From the NCBI GenBank assembly GCA_017545905.1, contig JAFWXL010000050.1:27871-91870 (forward strand): a stretch of 64,000 bases of DNA. Direction: 5' to 3'. A program made the position numbers and the translations under genes. This document shows positions 15,072 to 22,343 of this stretch, piece after piece; position 1 is the first letter of the stretch, and each line of letters opens with the position of its first letter. This DNA is from Clostridia bacterium (GTDB lineage Bacteria; Bacillota; Clostridia; Christensenellales; Aristaeellaceae). Below the pieces are notes generated by a model. The model saw only the letters and a list, made by a program, of their open reading frames with translations. It ran no database searches and had not been told where the DNA came from.

Positions 15072-16090
15072 AGAATCTGCTGAAGAAGGTCTTCAAGCAC
15101 TGGGAGCTCTTCCTGGTGATCTTCCTGATCCTTGAGTTCGTGATCTTCGGCGCGGCGAATCCCAAGTTCCTGCGTCCCAAGTCCATCATGAACAGCATCG
15201 TCAACTACATCAGCGTGTGCATCATCTCCCTGTTTGTCACGCTGGTCATGATCACGGGCGGCATCGATATTCAGGCGCCGTCGATCATCGGTCTTACCAG
15301 TATCATCATCGGCGTCCTGTGGAGCGACGCCGGCATGAACGTCTGGGTCGCCGTGGCGATCGCCACCATCGTGGCTGCGCTGTGCGGCGCGCTCTCCGGC
15401 TTCTTCATCGCCTACTGCGGCGTGCAGCCGATGGTTGTCACGCTGGGCGGCAGCTTCCTCTACTCGGGCCTCGCGCTGCTGGTTTCCGGCTTCTCCGCGA
15501 CCCCGGCGTACAAGGGCATCAGCGGCTTCCCGGGCAAGAACGAAGCTGGCGAATTCGTAAATTTCCGCTTCCTTGGCAAGGGCACGCTCTTCGGCGTCCC
15601 GATGCAGATTGTGATCTACATTGCGCTGATCCTGCTGTGTATCTGGATCCTGCACAAGACCAAGTACGGCGAGAAGCTCTATCTCATCGGCGTCAACCAG
15701 CAGGCGGCCGAGTATTCCGGCATCAACACCCGCGCGACCATCATGAGCACGTACGTGCTCAGCGCTGTCAGCGCGGCGCTGGCCGGCACGCTGCTCACCG
15801 CCAACGTCAACTCCGCCAAGTATAACCTCGGTTCGGGCTACACGCTGGCGATCATCACCGCCATCGTGCTGGGCGGCACGCTCAATACCGGCGGCAAGGG
15901 CTCGATTCTGGGCACGGTGCTCGCCTCCCTGATCATCTGCATTCTGCGCTACGGCCTGCCGCTTTGCTTCGATGTGGATACGCAGAACCTGGACCTGCCG
16001 GTCGGCATCGTGCTGGTGCTGGTTGTTCTGGGCCGTGAGATCGCGGGACAGGGTATCCTGCAAAAATGGTTTGGCAGGAAAAAAGTCTGA
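15068..16090 (+). CDS. lsrD: AI-2 ABC importer permease
   Basis: 340 residues, about ten membrane helices, BPD_transp_2 fold. Landmarks are ITGGIDIQAPSIIGLTSI, the loop YLIGVNQQAAEYSGINT that contacts the ATPase, and IITAIVLGGTLNTGGKGSI. It pairs with LsrC to form the AI-2 channel. The ATG overlaps the lsrC stop (ATGA) and has GGAAGGAGG eight bases upstream. With lsrC broken, a functional heterodimer would require either correction of the frameshift or a homodimeric substitute. Confidence 0.9.
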   Translation: MKNLLKKVFKHWELFLVIFLILEFVIFGAANPKFLRPKSIMNSIVNYISVCIISLFVTLVMITGGIDIQAPSIIGLTSIIIGVLWSDAGMNVWVAVAIATIVAALCGALSGFFIAYCGVQPMVVTLGGSFLYSGLALLVSGFSATPAYKGISGFPGKNEAGEFVNFRFLGKGTLFGVPMQIVIYIALILLCIWILHKTKYGEKLYLIGVNQQAAEYSGINTRATIMSTYVLSAVSAALAGTLLTANVNSAKYNLGSGYTLAIITAIVLGGTLNTGGKGSILGTVLASLIICILRYGLPLCFDVDTQNLDLPVGIVLVLVVLGREIAGQGILQKWFGRKKV

Positions 16091-16123
16091 TTCTGTTTCC
16101 AGATTCTCTTCATTCCGTAATTT

Positions 16124-16149
16124 CAGAAGGCGCTGTCGAGCTCCTTCTG
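16124..16149 (+). other. Hairpin between lsrD and lsrB
   Basis: CAGAAGG (16124-16130) pairs with CCTTCTG (16143-16149) in the 92-base gap. There is no T-run directly after it. Such an element could uncouple the level of the abundant binding protein from that of the membrane subunits. Confidence 0.4.
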
Positions 16150-16182
16150 GGATAAATAAAAAAACGTAGGAGGAACCCAAAC

Positions 16183-17250
16183 ATGAAAAAGATCCTGGCG
16201 ATGATCCTTGTGCTGTGCATGGCGCTCACGCTGACTGCTCCGGCTTTTGCCGAGGGCAAGAGCCCGGTTGACGGCATGACCGTGGCCTTCATTCCGAAGG
16301 TCTCCGGCAACTCCTTCTTCGAGGCTGCTAACGACGGCGCTCAGAAGTACGCCGCCGATTGGGGCCTGACCGTTGATTACATCGGCTCTCCGGACGCTTC
16401 CGTGACCACCCAGCTGGAGCTGATCCAGCAGGCGATCGACAAGGGCGTGGACGCGATCTGCATCTCCTCTGTCGACGCTACCGGCCTTGACGAGAAGCTC
16501 ATGGAAGCTCAGGACGCCGGCATCTATGTCAGCACCTGGGACTCTGACGTCTCCCCGAACGCCCGCGCTCTGATGGTCTCTCAGGGCACCGCTGACGTCC
16601 TTGGACCGATGCTCGTCGAAATGGGCGTTGAGTCTCTGAAGGAGCGCGGCGTGGACGTGACTGGCGAAGTCAAGTACGTCTGGCACTTCTCCAACCCGTC
16701 CGTTGCTGACCAGAACTCCTGGTACGTCGCTGGCGACGAGTACATCAAGGCGAACTATCCGTCTTGGGTTGCTGTCAATGAGCCGTTCTACTCCAACCAG
16801 GATCCGGCGCAGTCCGTGTCTGTTGGCGAGTCCATCTTCGAGGCTTATCCGGACATCGACCTCATCATCTGCAACGACTCCACCGCTCTGCCGGGTCAGT
16901 GCGGCGCTGCCCAGAACAAGGGCCTGACCGCTGAGAACGTCACCATCACCGGCTTCTGCCCGCCGTCCGGCATGACCACCTACCTCGAGAACGGCATCTG
17001 CACCCGTTGGGGCCTGTGGGATTGCGGCATCCAGGGCGCTCTGGGCTGCTACCTGGCCGCCTATGTGTCCGCTGGCAACACCGTGAAGGTCGGCGACGTT
17101 GTGAACGTTCCGAACATCGGCGATGTGACCATCCTTGCCAATGGCGACCTCGTCGCGGGCCAGGAGACTGCTGCTGAGAACAACGGCGTCGTGCTGCTGC
17201 CGGAGCGCGTTGTCTTCACCGCTGAGAACGTTGCGAACTATCCGTTCTAA
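16183..17250 (+). CDS. lsrB: AI-2 binding protein, periplasmic-binding-protein fold
   Basis: 355 residues with signal peptide MKKILAMILVLCMALTLTAPAFA; GTAGGAGG precedes the ATG. No lipobox cysteine is evident, which is unusual for a Gram-positive binding protein. Residues matching the known AI-2 ligands of LsrB are present: K39 (FIPK), D120 (TWDSD), D176 and Q177 (PSVADQNSW), P237 (TALPG). The position equivalent to LsrB Ala222 appears to be Gln239 in an ungapped alignment. The family-typical C-terminus NNGVVLLPERVVFTAENV is intact. It captures AI-2 outside the membrane for LsrCD/A. Cytosine-rich codon bias (GCT, GTC) suggests high expression. Confidence 0.92.
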   Translation: MKKILAMILVLCMALTLTAPAFAEGKSPVDGMTVAFIPKVSGNSFFEAANDGAQKYAADWGLTVDYIGSPDASVTTQLELIQQAIDKGVDAICISSVDATGLDEKLMEAQDAGIYVSTWDSDVSPNARALMVSQGTADVLGPMLVEMGVESLKERGVDVTGEVKYVWHFSNPSVADQNSWYVAGDEYIKANYPSWVAVNEPFYSNQDPAQSVSVGESIFEAYPDIDLIICNDSTALPGQCGAAQNKGLTAENVTITGFCPPSGMTTYLENGICTRWGLWDCGIQGALGCYLAAYVSAGNTVKVGDVVNVPNIGDVTILANGDLVAGQETAAENNGVVLLPERVVFTAENVANYPF

Positions 17251-17265
17251 TCGTCTCTGATCACA

Positions 17266-17297
17266 CAAGAGGAGCCCTTCGGGGCCCCTCTTCTTGG
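17266..17297 (+). terminator. Hairpin after lsrB
   Basis: AAGAGGAGCCC pairs with GGGCCCCTCTT across a TTCG tetraloop, with one A-C mismatch, followed by CTTGG. It is probably a leaky terminator that lowers lsrF relative to lsrB. Confidence 0.6.
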
Positions 17298-17395
17298 TAG
17301 AGGCTGCGGCATGACGCAGCTGCTGCCCCTTGGCCCGCATCGGGCGCATACGTATTTTCAACACACATTGATCATAGAAAAGGAGATTGATACCC

Positions 17396-18277
17396 ATGGC
17401 TGATAAGGATGGACTGAAGGTCGCAAAGGATTATCACGTGGATACGGCGTTTGCCAATCAGGGCAGCTTCCATGTGAAGGGCGCCAACAACCTGGACTGG
17501 GGCATGAAGAAGCACCTGTCCAATATCTTTGATCCGGTCAGCGGCAACACTGTGATGTTTGCCTTTGACCACGGCTATTTCATGGGCTCCACCGCCGGTC
17601 TGGAGCGTCTGGATCTGGTGATCCCGAAGCTGCAGGAGCAGGTGGATGTGTTCATGGGCACCCGCGGCGCGCTGCGCACCTGCGTGAGCCCGGCGTTCAA
17701 GAAGGGCATCGCCCTGCGCGTAACCTCCGGCTCTTCCATGCTCAACGATGACCTGAGCCACGAGGTTGTGGCGGTGGATATCGAGGACGCGATCCGCATG
17801 AACGCGGACTGCATCGCTGTGCAGACCTTCATCGGCGCTGACGGCCAGCTCTCCTCCATCGATAACCTGTCCAAGTGCATCAACGCCGGCATGCGCTACA
17901 GCATCCCGACGCTGGGCGTCGTGGCCGTGGGCAAGCAGATGGAGCGCACCCCGCGCTTCTTCAAGCTGGCGACCCGCATCGTGGCCGAGATGGGTGCGAG
18001 CCTGGTGAAGACCTACTACTGCGACGATTTCGAGGAGATCGTGGCGGCCTGCCCGGTGCCGATCGTCGTCGCCGGCGGCAAGAAGCTGCCTGAGCCGGAG
18101 GCGCTGGAGATGGCGTATCGCTCCATGCAGGGCGGCGCGCGCGGTCTGGACATGGGCCGCAATATCTTCCAGAGCGAGCACCCGGTGGAGATGGCCAAGG
18201 CCATCCGCATGATCGTGCATCACGGCGCGACCGACAAGGAAGCATACGAGTTCTACCTCGACGCCACCAACGCCTGA
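17396..18277 (+). CDS. lsrF: AI-2 degradation thiolase/aldolase
   Basis: 293 residues, class I aldolase fold. It matches E. coli LsrF throughout: LDWGMKKHLSNIF, MFAFDHGYF, ATRIVAEMGASLVKTYYC, CPVPIVVAGGKKLPE, ARGLDMGRNIFQSEHPV. LsrF transfers the acetyl group of the isomerised phospho-DPD to CoA, the last step of AI-2 processing. The lysine of KTYY is the expected catalytic residue. Its ATG lies after AAAAGGAG; an upstream in-frame TTG (17387) is too close to that site. It follows lsrB after a leaky terminator and is followed by family A copy 2. No LsrG-like gene is adjacent. Confidence 0.93.
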   Translation: MADKDGLKVAKDYHVDTAFANQGSFHVKGANNLDWGMKKHLSNIFDPVSGNTVMFAFDHGYFMGSTAGLERLDLVIPKLQEQVDVFMGTRGALRTCVSPAFKKGIALRVTSGSSMLNDDLSHEVVAVDIEDAIRMNADCIAVQTFIGADGQLSSIDNLSKCINAGMRYSIPTLGVVAVGKQMERTPRFFKLATRIVAEMGASLVKTYYCDDFEEIVAACPVPIVVAGGKKLPEPEALEMAYRSMQGGARGLDMGRNIFQSEHPVEMAKAIRMIVHHGATDKEAYEFYLDATNA

Positions 18278-18300
18278 CCAGCGTTCCGCTGGACCATGTG

Positions 18301-18430
18301 ACCCTTCGGGCTTGCTTCTAACGGCATCATTCGGGCGGAAAGCCCTCTGATGCCCTGCTGAGCAGGTAAAAGCACTTTGCGATGCTGAAGCCGTATCCTT
18401 CGCGCAGAGAGCGCTCGGATACTGCTCTCC
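18301..18430 (+). repeat. Family A structured repeat, copy 2
   Basis: About 130 bases, the inverted counterpart of 9583-9710. Hairpin 1 is GGCATCA (18323-18329) with TGATGCC (18348-18354), enclosing GGGC/GCCC. Hairpin 2 is GTATCC (18393-18398) with GGATAC (18417-18422), enclosing GCGC/GCGC. In copy 1 the corresponding pairs are CGC/GCG and GTATCG/CGATAC, so stems are kept while bases change. Confidence 0.7.
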
Positions 18431-18474
18431 CGTGGACGAACGCAGTTCGTCCCAGATAAGCAGCTTCAAGCCGC

Positions 18475-18542
18475 CGCGAAGCAAAGAAGGGAGTCTGAGG
18501 GATGAAATCCCTCAGGCGGGTCTTAGGGCGGCAGCCCTAACG
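18475..18542 (+). repeat. Family A second module
   Basis: GAAGCAAAGAAGGGAGTCTG is followed by the hairpin CTGAGGGAT-GAA-ATCCCTCAG and the hairpin TTAGGGC-GGCA-GCCCTAA. A variant with an ~85-base insert in the first hairpin is at 20030-20183; a reduced copy is at 9081-9112 on the minus strand. Confidence 0.65.
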
Positions 18543-18553
18543 TAACTTAATAA

Positions 18554-18582
18554 AAAAAGGCTGCGTATCCCGCAGCCTTTTT
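18554..18582 (+). terminator. Terminator after lsrF region
   Basis: AAAAAGGCTGCG (18554-18565) pairs with CGCAGCCTTTTT (18571-18582) across TATCC. This is a canonical T-tailed hairpin ending the lsr transcript just before the AEC permease gene. Confidence 0.85.
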
Positions 18583-18601
18583 GTGAAAGAGGCGATCACA
18601 T

Positions 18602-19534
18602 ATGATTACACAGATTCTTTCCATGGTGCTGCCGGTGCTGGTGATGATCGTGCTGGGCCGCGTATTTGCGCTCAAGGGTATTCTCAACGACGAGCGCCAC
18701 GCAGGCCTGAAGACGATCGTGGGCGATGTGCTGCTGCCGCTGGTGCTGTTCAAGGCATTTTTCACGGCGCAGTACGGCGGCAAGCTGCTGCTGGTGTTTG
18801 TGACGGTGTTCATGAGCTGCCTTGCGGCGCTGGCGGCAGGCTTTGCGCTCAAGAAGCTGGTGCGCCCGTATGATAAGTATATGCCGCTGCTGATGACCGG
18901 CTTTGAGGGCGGCATGCTCGGCTATGCGCTCTTTGCGCTGCTGGCCGGTCAGGATCAGACGGCGACCTATGCCATGGCGGATATCGGCCAGACGATGTTC
19001 GCGTATACGGCATTCCTCGCGGCGCTCAAGAGCGCAGAGGGTACGGGCATGACGCCGGGAGCCATGATCCGCAACATGGTGACCAATAACGCGTTCATCG
19101 GCATGGGTCTGGGCATTGTGCTGGGCGCTGCGGGCGTGTATAAGCTGATTGCGCCGATGGGCCTTTGCACGGTGCTGCTGGAGACGATTGAATTCATCAC
19201 CGCGCCGACGTCCGCACTGATCCTGCTGGTGGTCGGCTATCAGCTCAATTTCTCAAAGAAGCTGATGAAGCCGGTCGCCATCACGCTGGCCCTGCGTCTT
19301 GGCGTGATGGTCGTGATCTTTGGTGCGGTCTCCGCGCTGCTGTTTTCGATTCTGGCGTATGACAAGATGCTGATGCTGGCGCTGATGCTGCAGTACACGC
19401 TGCCCGCGCCGTTCATCATCCCGCTGTTCGCGGATCTGAAAGAGGACGGCGAATACGTCTCCACGTCCCTGTCCATGGGTACACTGGTGAGCGTCGTGCT
19501 GTTTGTGTTTGTGGCGGCGTTCAGCCTGATTTGA
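18602..19534 (+). CDS. AEC-family permease
   Basis: 310 residues, about ten hydrophobic helices, auxin-efflux-carrier family (small organic acid or anion transporters in bacteria). Typical features are the N-terminal VLVMIVLGRVFALKGIL, the MLGYALFALLAG helix and the C-terminal half LMLQYTLPAPFIIPLFAD. AGAGG precedes the ATG. It is followed after 34 bases by fucU and then the beta-helix enzyme, so it may import or export a metabolite of that short operon. Substrate cannot be read from sequence. A second AEC gene is at 22344-23282, but the two are not close copies. Confidence 0.85.
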   Translation: MITQILSMVLPVLVMIVLGRVFALKGILNDERHAGLKTIVGDVLLPLVLFKAFFTAQYGGKLLLVFVTVFMSCLAALAAGFALKKLVRPYDKYMPLLMTGFEGGMLGYALFALLAGQDQTATYAMADIGQTMFAYTAFLAALKSAEGTGMTPGAMIRNMVTNNAFIGMGLGIVLGAAGVYKLIAPMGLCTVLLETIEFITAPTSALILLVVGYQLNFSKKLMKPVAITLALRLGVMVVIFGAVSALLFSILAYDKMLMLALMLQYTLPAPFIIPLFADLKEDGEYVSTSLSMGTLVSVVLFVFVAAFSLI

Positions 19535-19568
19535 TTTTTCGTTCTGATTGATGAAGGAGGTAAACGTT

Positions 19569-20003
19569 ATGCTGAAGGGTATCTCTCCGATCCTGAGCCC
19601 CGAGCTGCTGAAGATCATTGCGGAAATGGGTCACGGCGACGAGCTGGTGATCTCGGACGGCAATTTCCCGGGCACGTCCATCGGCAGGAAGTGCGTGCGA
19701 TGCGACGGTCACGGCGCGGCCGAGGTGATGAAGGCGATCGTCGCGCTGTTCCCGCTGGATGACTTTGTGAAGGCGCCGATGGCCGTGATGGAGGTACCGG
19801 ACGGCATGTTCGAGGGCAACAAGGCGCCGATCTGGGAAAAATTCCGCGAGGCGGCGGATACCGACATGCCGTCTGCCGAGTTTGAGATGATGGAGCATGA
19901 CGCATTTATCGACCGCGCGCGCAACGCCTATGCCGTCGTGCAGACGGGCGAAACCGCGCTCTACGGCAATATCATCATCCGCAAGGGCGTCGTGCGGCTG
20001 TAA
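19569..20003 (+). CDS. fucU: L-fucose mutarotase, RbsD/FucU family
   Basis: 144 residues. It interconverts anomers of fucose (or another 6-deoxy/aldopyranose). Strong similarity to E. coli FucU is visible: MLKGISPILSPELLKIIAEM, GHGDELVISDGNFP with the catalytic His, IDRARNAYAVVQTGE and YGNIIIRKG. The ATG follows GAAGGAGG; an upstream in-frame ATG (19548) would place the start before that site and is rejected. It lies between an AEC permease and a beta-helix hydrolase candidate, implying catabolism of a fucose-like sugar. No fucose isomerase, kinase or aldolase is in the window. Confidence 0.9.
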   Translation: MLKGISPILSPELLKIIAEMGHGDELVISDGNFPGTSIGRKCVRCDGHGAAEVMKAIVALFPLDDFVKAPMAVMEVPDGMFEGNKAPIWEKFREAADTDMPSAEFEMMEHDAFIDRARNAYAVVQTGETALYGNIIIRKGVVRL

Positions 20004-20029
20004 AACCTCTAATTCTCTTGAAACCGGCA

Positions 20030-20183
20030 CGAAGCGCAGCAGGGAGTCTGAGGGTTCGGCATTGCCGAACTGGGGCAGAAGTGAATGACAGTTCAGTGAA
20101 CTGTCAGAGCTGCCCTGACCGACGGGCGTCGAGCGGGGAGAAAGGCATCCCTCAGGCAGGTCCGGACGGCGGCCCGGCGTTCC
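20030..20183 (+). repeat. Family A second module with hairpin insert
   Basis: The lead GAAGCGCAGCAGGGAGTCTG and the tail ATCCCTCAGGCAGGTC match 18475-18520. Between the CTGAGGG/CCCTCAG arms an ~85-base insert holds GTTCGGC-ATT-GCCGAAC and a longer hairpin with inner arms TGACAGTTC/GAACTGTCA and outer arms GGGCAG/CTGCCC. It lies between fucU and the beta-helix gene. Confidence 0.6.
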
Positions 20184-20209
20184 CTTGAGTGTATAAGGAG
20201 GAAACGGCT

Positions 20210-22183
20210 ATGATTTATTACGTCAATCAGCATGCTCCGCGCGAAGGCAACGGCAGCAAGGAGCGTCCGTTCCGCTATATCAGTGATGCTGCGAAGCTGG
20301 CGCAGCCGGGCGACGAGGTGCTCGTTGCGCCGGGTGTGTATCGCGAGTATGTGGATCCGAAGCACGGCGGCACGGAGGATGCGCGCATCGTCTACCGCTC
20401 CGAGGAGCCGCTGGGCGCGGTGATCACCGGCGCGGAAACCGTGACCGGCTGGAAAAAGCTGGAAAACGGGCTGTGGCTGCTGGAGGTGGACAACGCCGTC
20501 TTCGGCGATTTCAATCCGTATACCACGGAGGTTTTCGGCGACTGGTACTTTGCCCCGACCGTGCGCCATGCCGGCGCGGTGTATCTGAATGACAGAGCGC
20601 TGTACGAAGCCCTGACAATGCAGGAATGCATCGCTGGCGAGGTATACGCGCCCTCGTGGGAGCCGGAATACTCCATCTACAAGTGGATCTCTGAGCAGAA
20701 GGATGGCAGGACGCTGATCTACGCCAATTTCCACGAGATCGATCCCAATACGCAGAAGACCGAGATCAACGTGCGCCGCCGCTGCTTCTTCCCGTCACAA
20801 ACCGGAAGGAGCTATATCACACTGAGCGGCTTCAAGGTGGAAAAGGCTGCGACCACGTGGTCCCCGCCTGCCGCCTTTCAGGACGGTATGGTCGGCCCGC
20901 ACTGGAGCCGAGGCTGGATCATCGAGGACTGCGATATTTCGAACAGCAAATGCAACGGCATCTCGCTGGGCAAGTATTACGACGAGGAGAACGACCACTA
21001 CTTCACCACAAAACACGTGAAGAGCCCGACGCAGATGGAGCGCGACGCCGTCTGCCGCGGCCAGTATCACGGCTGGCTGAAGGAAAAGGTCGGCTCGCAT
21101 ATCGTTCGCCGCTGCCATATTCATCACTGCGAGCAGACGGGTATCGTGGGCCGCATGGGCTGCGTGTTCTCCATCATCGAGGACAACCATATCCATCACA
21201 TCAACAATATGCAGGAGCTTGGCGGCGCGGAGATCGCCGGCATCAAGCTGCATGCCGCCATCGACGTCATATTCCGCCGCAATCATATCCACCACTGCAC
21301 GATGGGCATCTGGTGCGACTGGGAGGCGCAGGGCACGCGCATCACGCAGAACCTGCTGCACGACAATCACAGGCCCGATTTCTGCGCATGGGCCGAGGGC
21401 GGCATGGAAAGCCAGGACGTCTTTATCGAGGTCAGCCATGGCCCGACGCTGATTGACAACAACATCATGCTCTCCAAGGCGTCCGTCCGCCTGGCAACGC
21501 AGGGCGCGGCGCTGGTGCATAACCTGATGATGGGCCCGCTGACCTGGGTCGGCGACGGCACGACATGGCGCTATACACCCTATCACATCCGCCACAGGAC
21601 GGAGGTTGCCGGCTTCATGACATTCCTGCACGGCGACGACCGGTTCTACAACAATATCTTCGTGCAGGGCTGGCCGGCGGATGCTCCCGCCGAAAGAGGC
21701 TCGCCGCGGGAGCACGAGCGCCTGAGCGGCACGTGGTGCTTCGACGAGTATCCGACGTACGAAGAATGGATCGCAAAATTCGATATGGATGCAGCAAGGC
21801 CGGACATGGGCAAGCTGGAGGAGCATCACTTCGGCCATCTGCCGGTGTGGGCAGGCGGCAATGCGTATCTCAGCGGCGCGAAGGCATGGAAGAAGGAGAA
21901 GCATAACCTCGTCTGCGAGGATGCGAAGGTGGAGATGGCGCTCGTATATCAGGACGGAAGGCCGTATCTGAAGACCAATCTCTTTGACTTCCTTGGCAGC
22001 TTCAGCGGGCAGATGATCCATAGCGATCTGCTGGGCAAGGCCTTTGAGCCGGATCAGCGCTTTGAAAGCCCGGACGGCAGTGCAATCACGTTTGATCGCG
22101 ATTACTGCGGCAGTCATCGCGGCATGTATGTGGCGCCGGGTCCGTTCGCCAGCAGGGAAAGCCTTGAAAAGGCGCTCTGGTAA
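20210..22183 (+). CDS. Right-handed beta-helix protein, candidate glycosidase
   Basis: 657 residues; AAGGAGGAA precedes the ATG. There is no signal peptide, so it should act in the cytoplasm. The N-terminus (YYVNQHAPREGNGSKERPFR, then APGVYREYV) is the usual opening of DUF1565/beta-helix enzymes. Residues ~240-470 carry repeated short strands with ladders such as SHIVRRCHIHHCEQTGIVG, FSIIEDNHIHHINN and VIFRRNHIHHC. Families with this fold include polysaccharide lyases and GH141 (fucosidase/xylanase). The neighbouring fucU makes a deoxyhexose-releasing activity plausible, but catalytic residues were not assigned. A terminator shared with the convergent AEC gene follows. Confidence 0.8.
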   Translation: MIYYVNQHAPREGNGSKERPFRYISDAAKLAQPGDEVLVAPGVYREYVDPKHGGTEDARIVYRSEEPLGAVITGAETVTGWKKLENGLWLLEVDNAVFGDFNPYTTEVFGDWYFAPTVRHAGAVYLNDRALYEALTMQECIAGEVYAPSWEPEYSIYKWISEQKDGRTLIYANFHEIDPNTQKTEINVRRRCFFPSQTGRSYITLSGFKVEKAATTWSPPAAFQDGMVGPHWSRGWIIEDCDISNSKCNGISLGKYYDEENDHYFTTKHVKSPTQMERDAVCRGQYHGWLKEKVGSHIVRRCHIHHCEQTGIVGRMGCVFSIIEDNHIHHINNMQELGGAEIAGIKLHAAIDVIFRRNHIHHCTMGIWCDWEAQGTRITQNLLHDNHRPDFCAWAEGGMESQDVFIEVSHGPTLIDNNIMLSKASVRLATQGAALVHNLMMGPLTWVGDGTTWRYTPYHIRHRTEVAGFMTFLHGDDRFYNNIFVQGWPADAPAERGSPREHERLSGTWCFDEYPTYEEWIAKFDMDAARPDMGKLEEHHFGHLPVWAGGNAYLSGAKAWKKEKHNLVCEDAKVEMALVYQDGRPYLKTNLFDFLGSFSGQMIHSDLLGKAFEPDQRFESPDGSAITFDRDYCGSHRGMYVAPGPFASRESLEKALW

Positions 22184-22222
22184 TCCGCTTCACACCGGCC
22201 ATGCCGGAAAAAATGCATAGCA

Positions 22223-22254
22223 AAAGCCCGGAAATCCAGCGATTTCCGGGCTTT
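22223..22254. terminator. Bidirectional terminator
   Basis: A perfect 14-bp stem, AAAGCCCGGAAATC (22223-22236) with GATTTCCGGGCTTT (22241-22254), loop CAGC, sits between convergent genes. Closely related CCCGGAAATC/GATTTCCGGG stems recur at 37282-37323 and 60773-60803. Confidence 0.85.
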
Positions 22255-22343
22255 AGATGATCAACAAAGTCTTATGTGCACGCAGGGGGATGCACGAAGA
22301 GGCCGCAGCCCCTTCATATGAAATCCGCAGCAGCGACAGACCG

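Larger units (their letters stand above)
18278..18601 (+). other. Gene-free gap holding family A repeat and terminator
   Basis: This 324-base gap has no plausible gene. In order it holds a small CCAGCG/CGCTGG hairpin right after the lsrF stop, family A copy 2 (18301-18430), a GGACGAAC/GTTCGTCC hairpin (18434-18452), the second-module copy (18475-18542) and a terminator (18554-18582). Confidence 0.7.

Noticed and set aside
9583-18430. Composite transposon bounded by inverted family A repeats
   Set aside because: The copies are only ~75 % identical, lie at gene 3' ends, have no transposase between them and no visible target duplication; the enclosed genes form a normal lsr locus.
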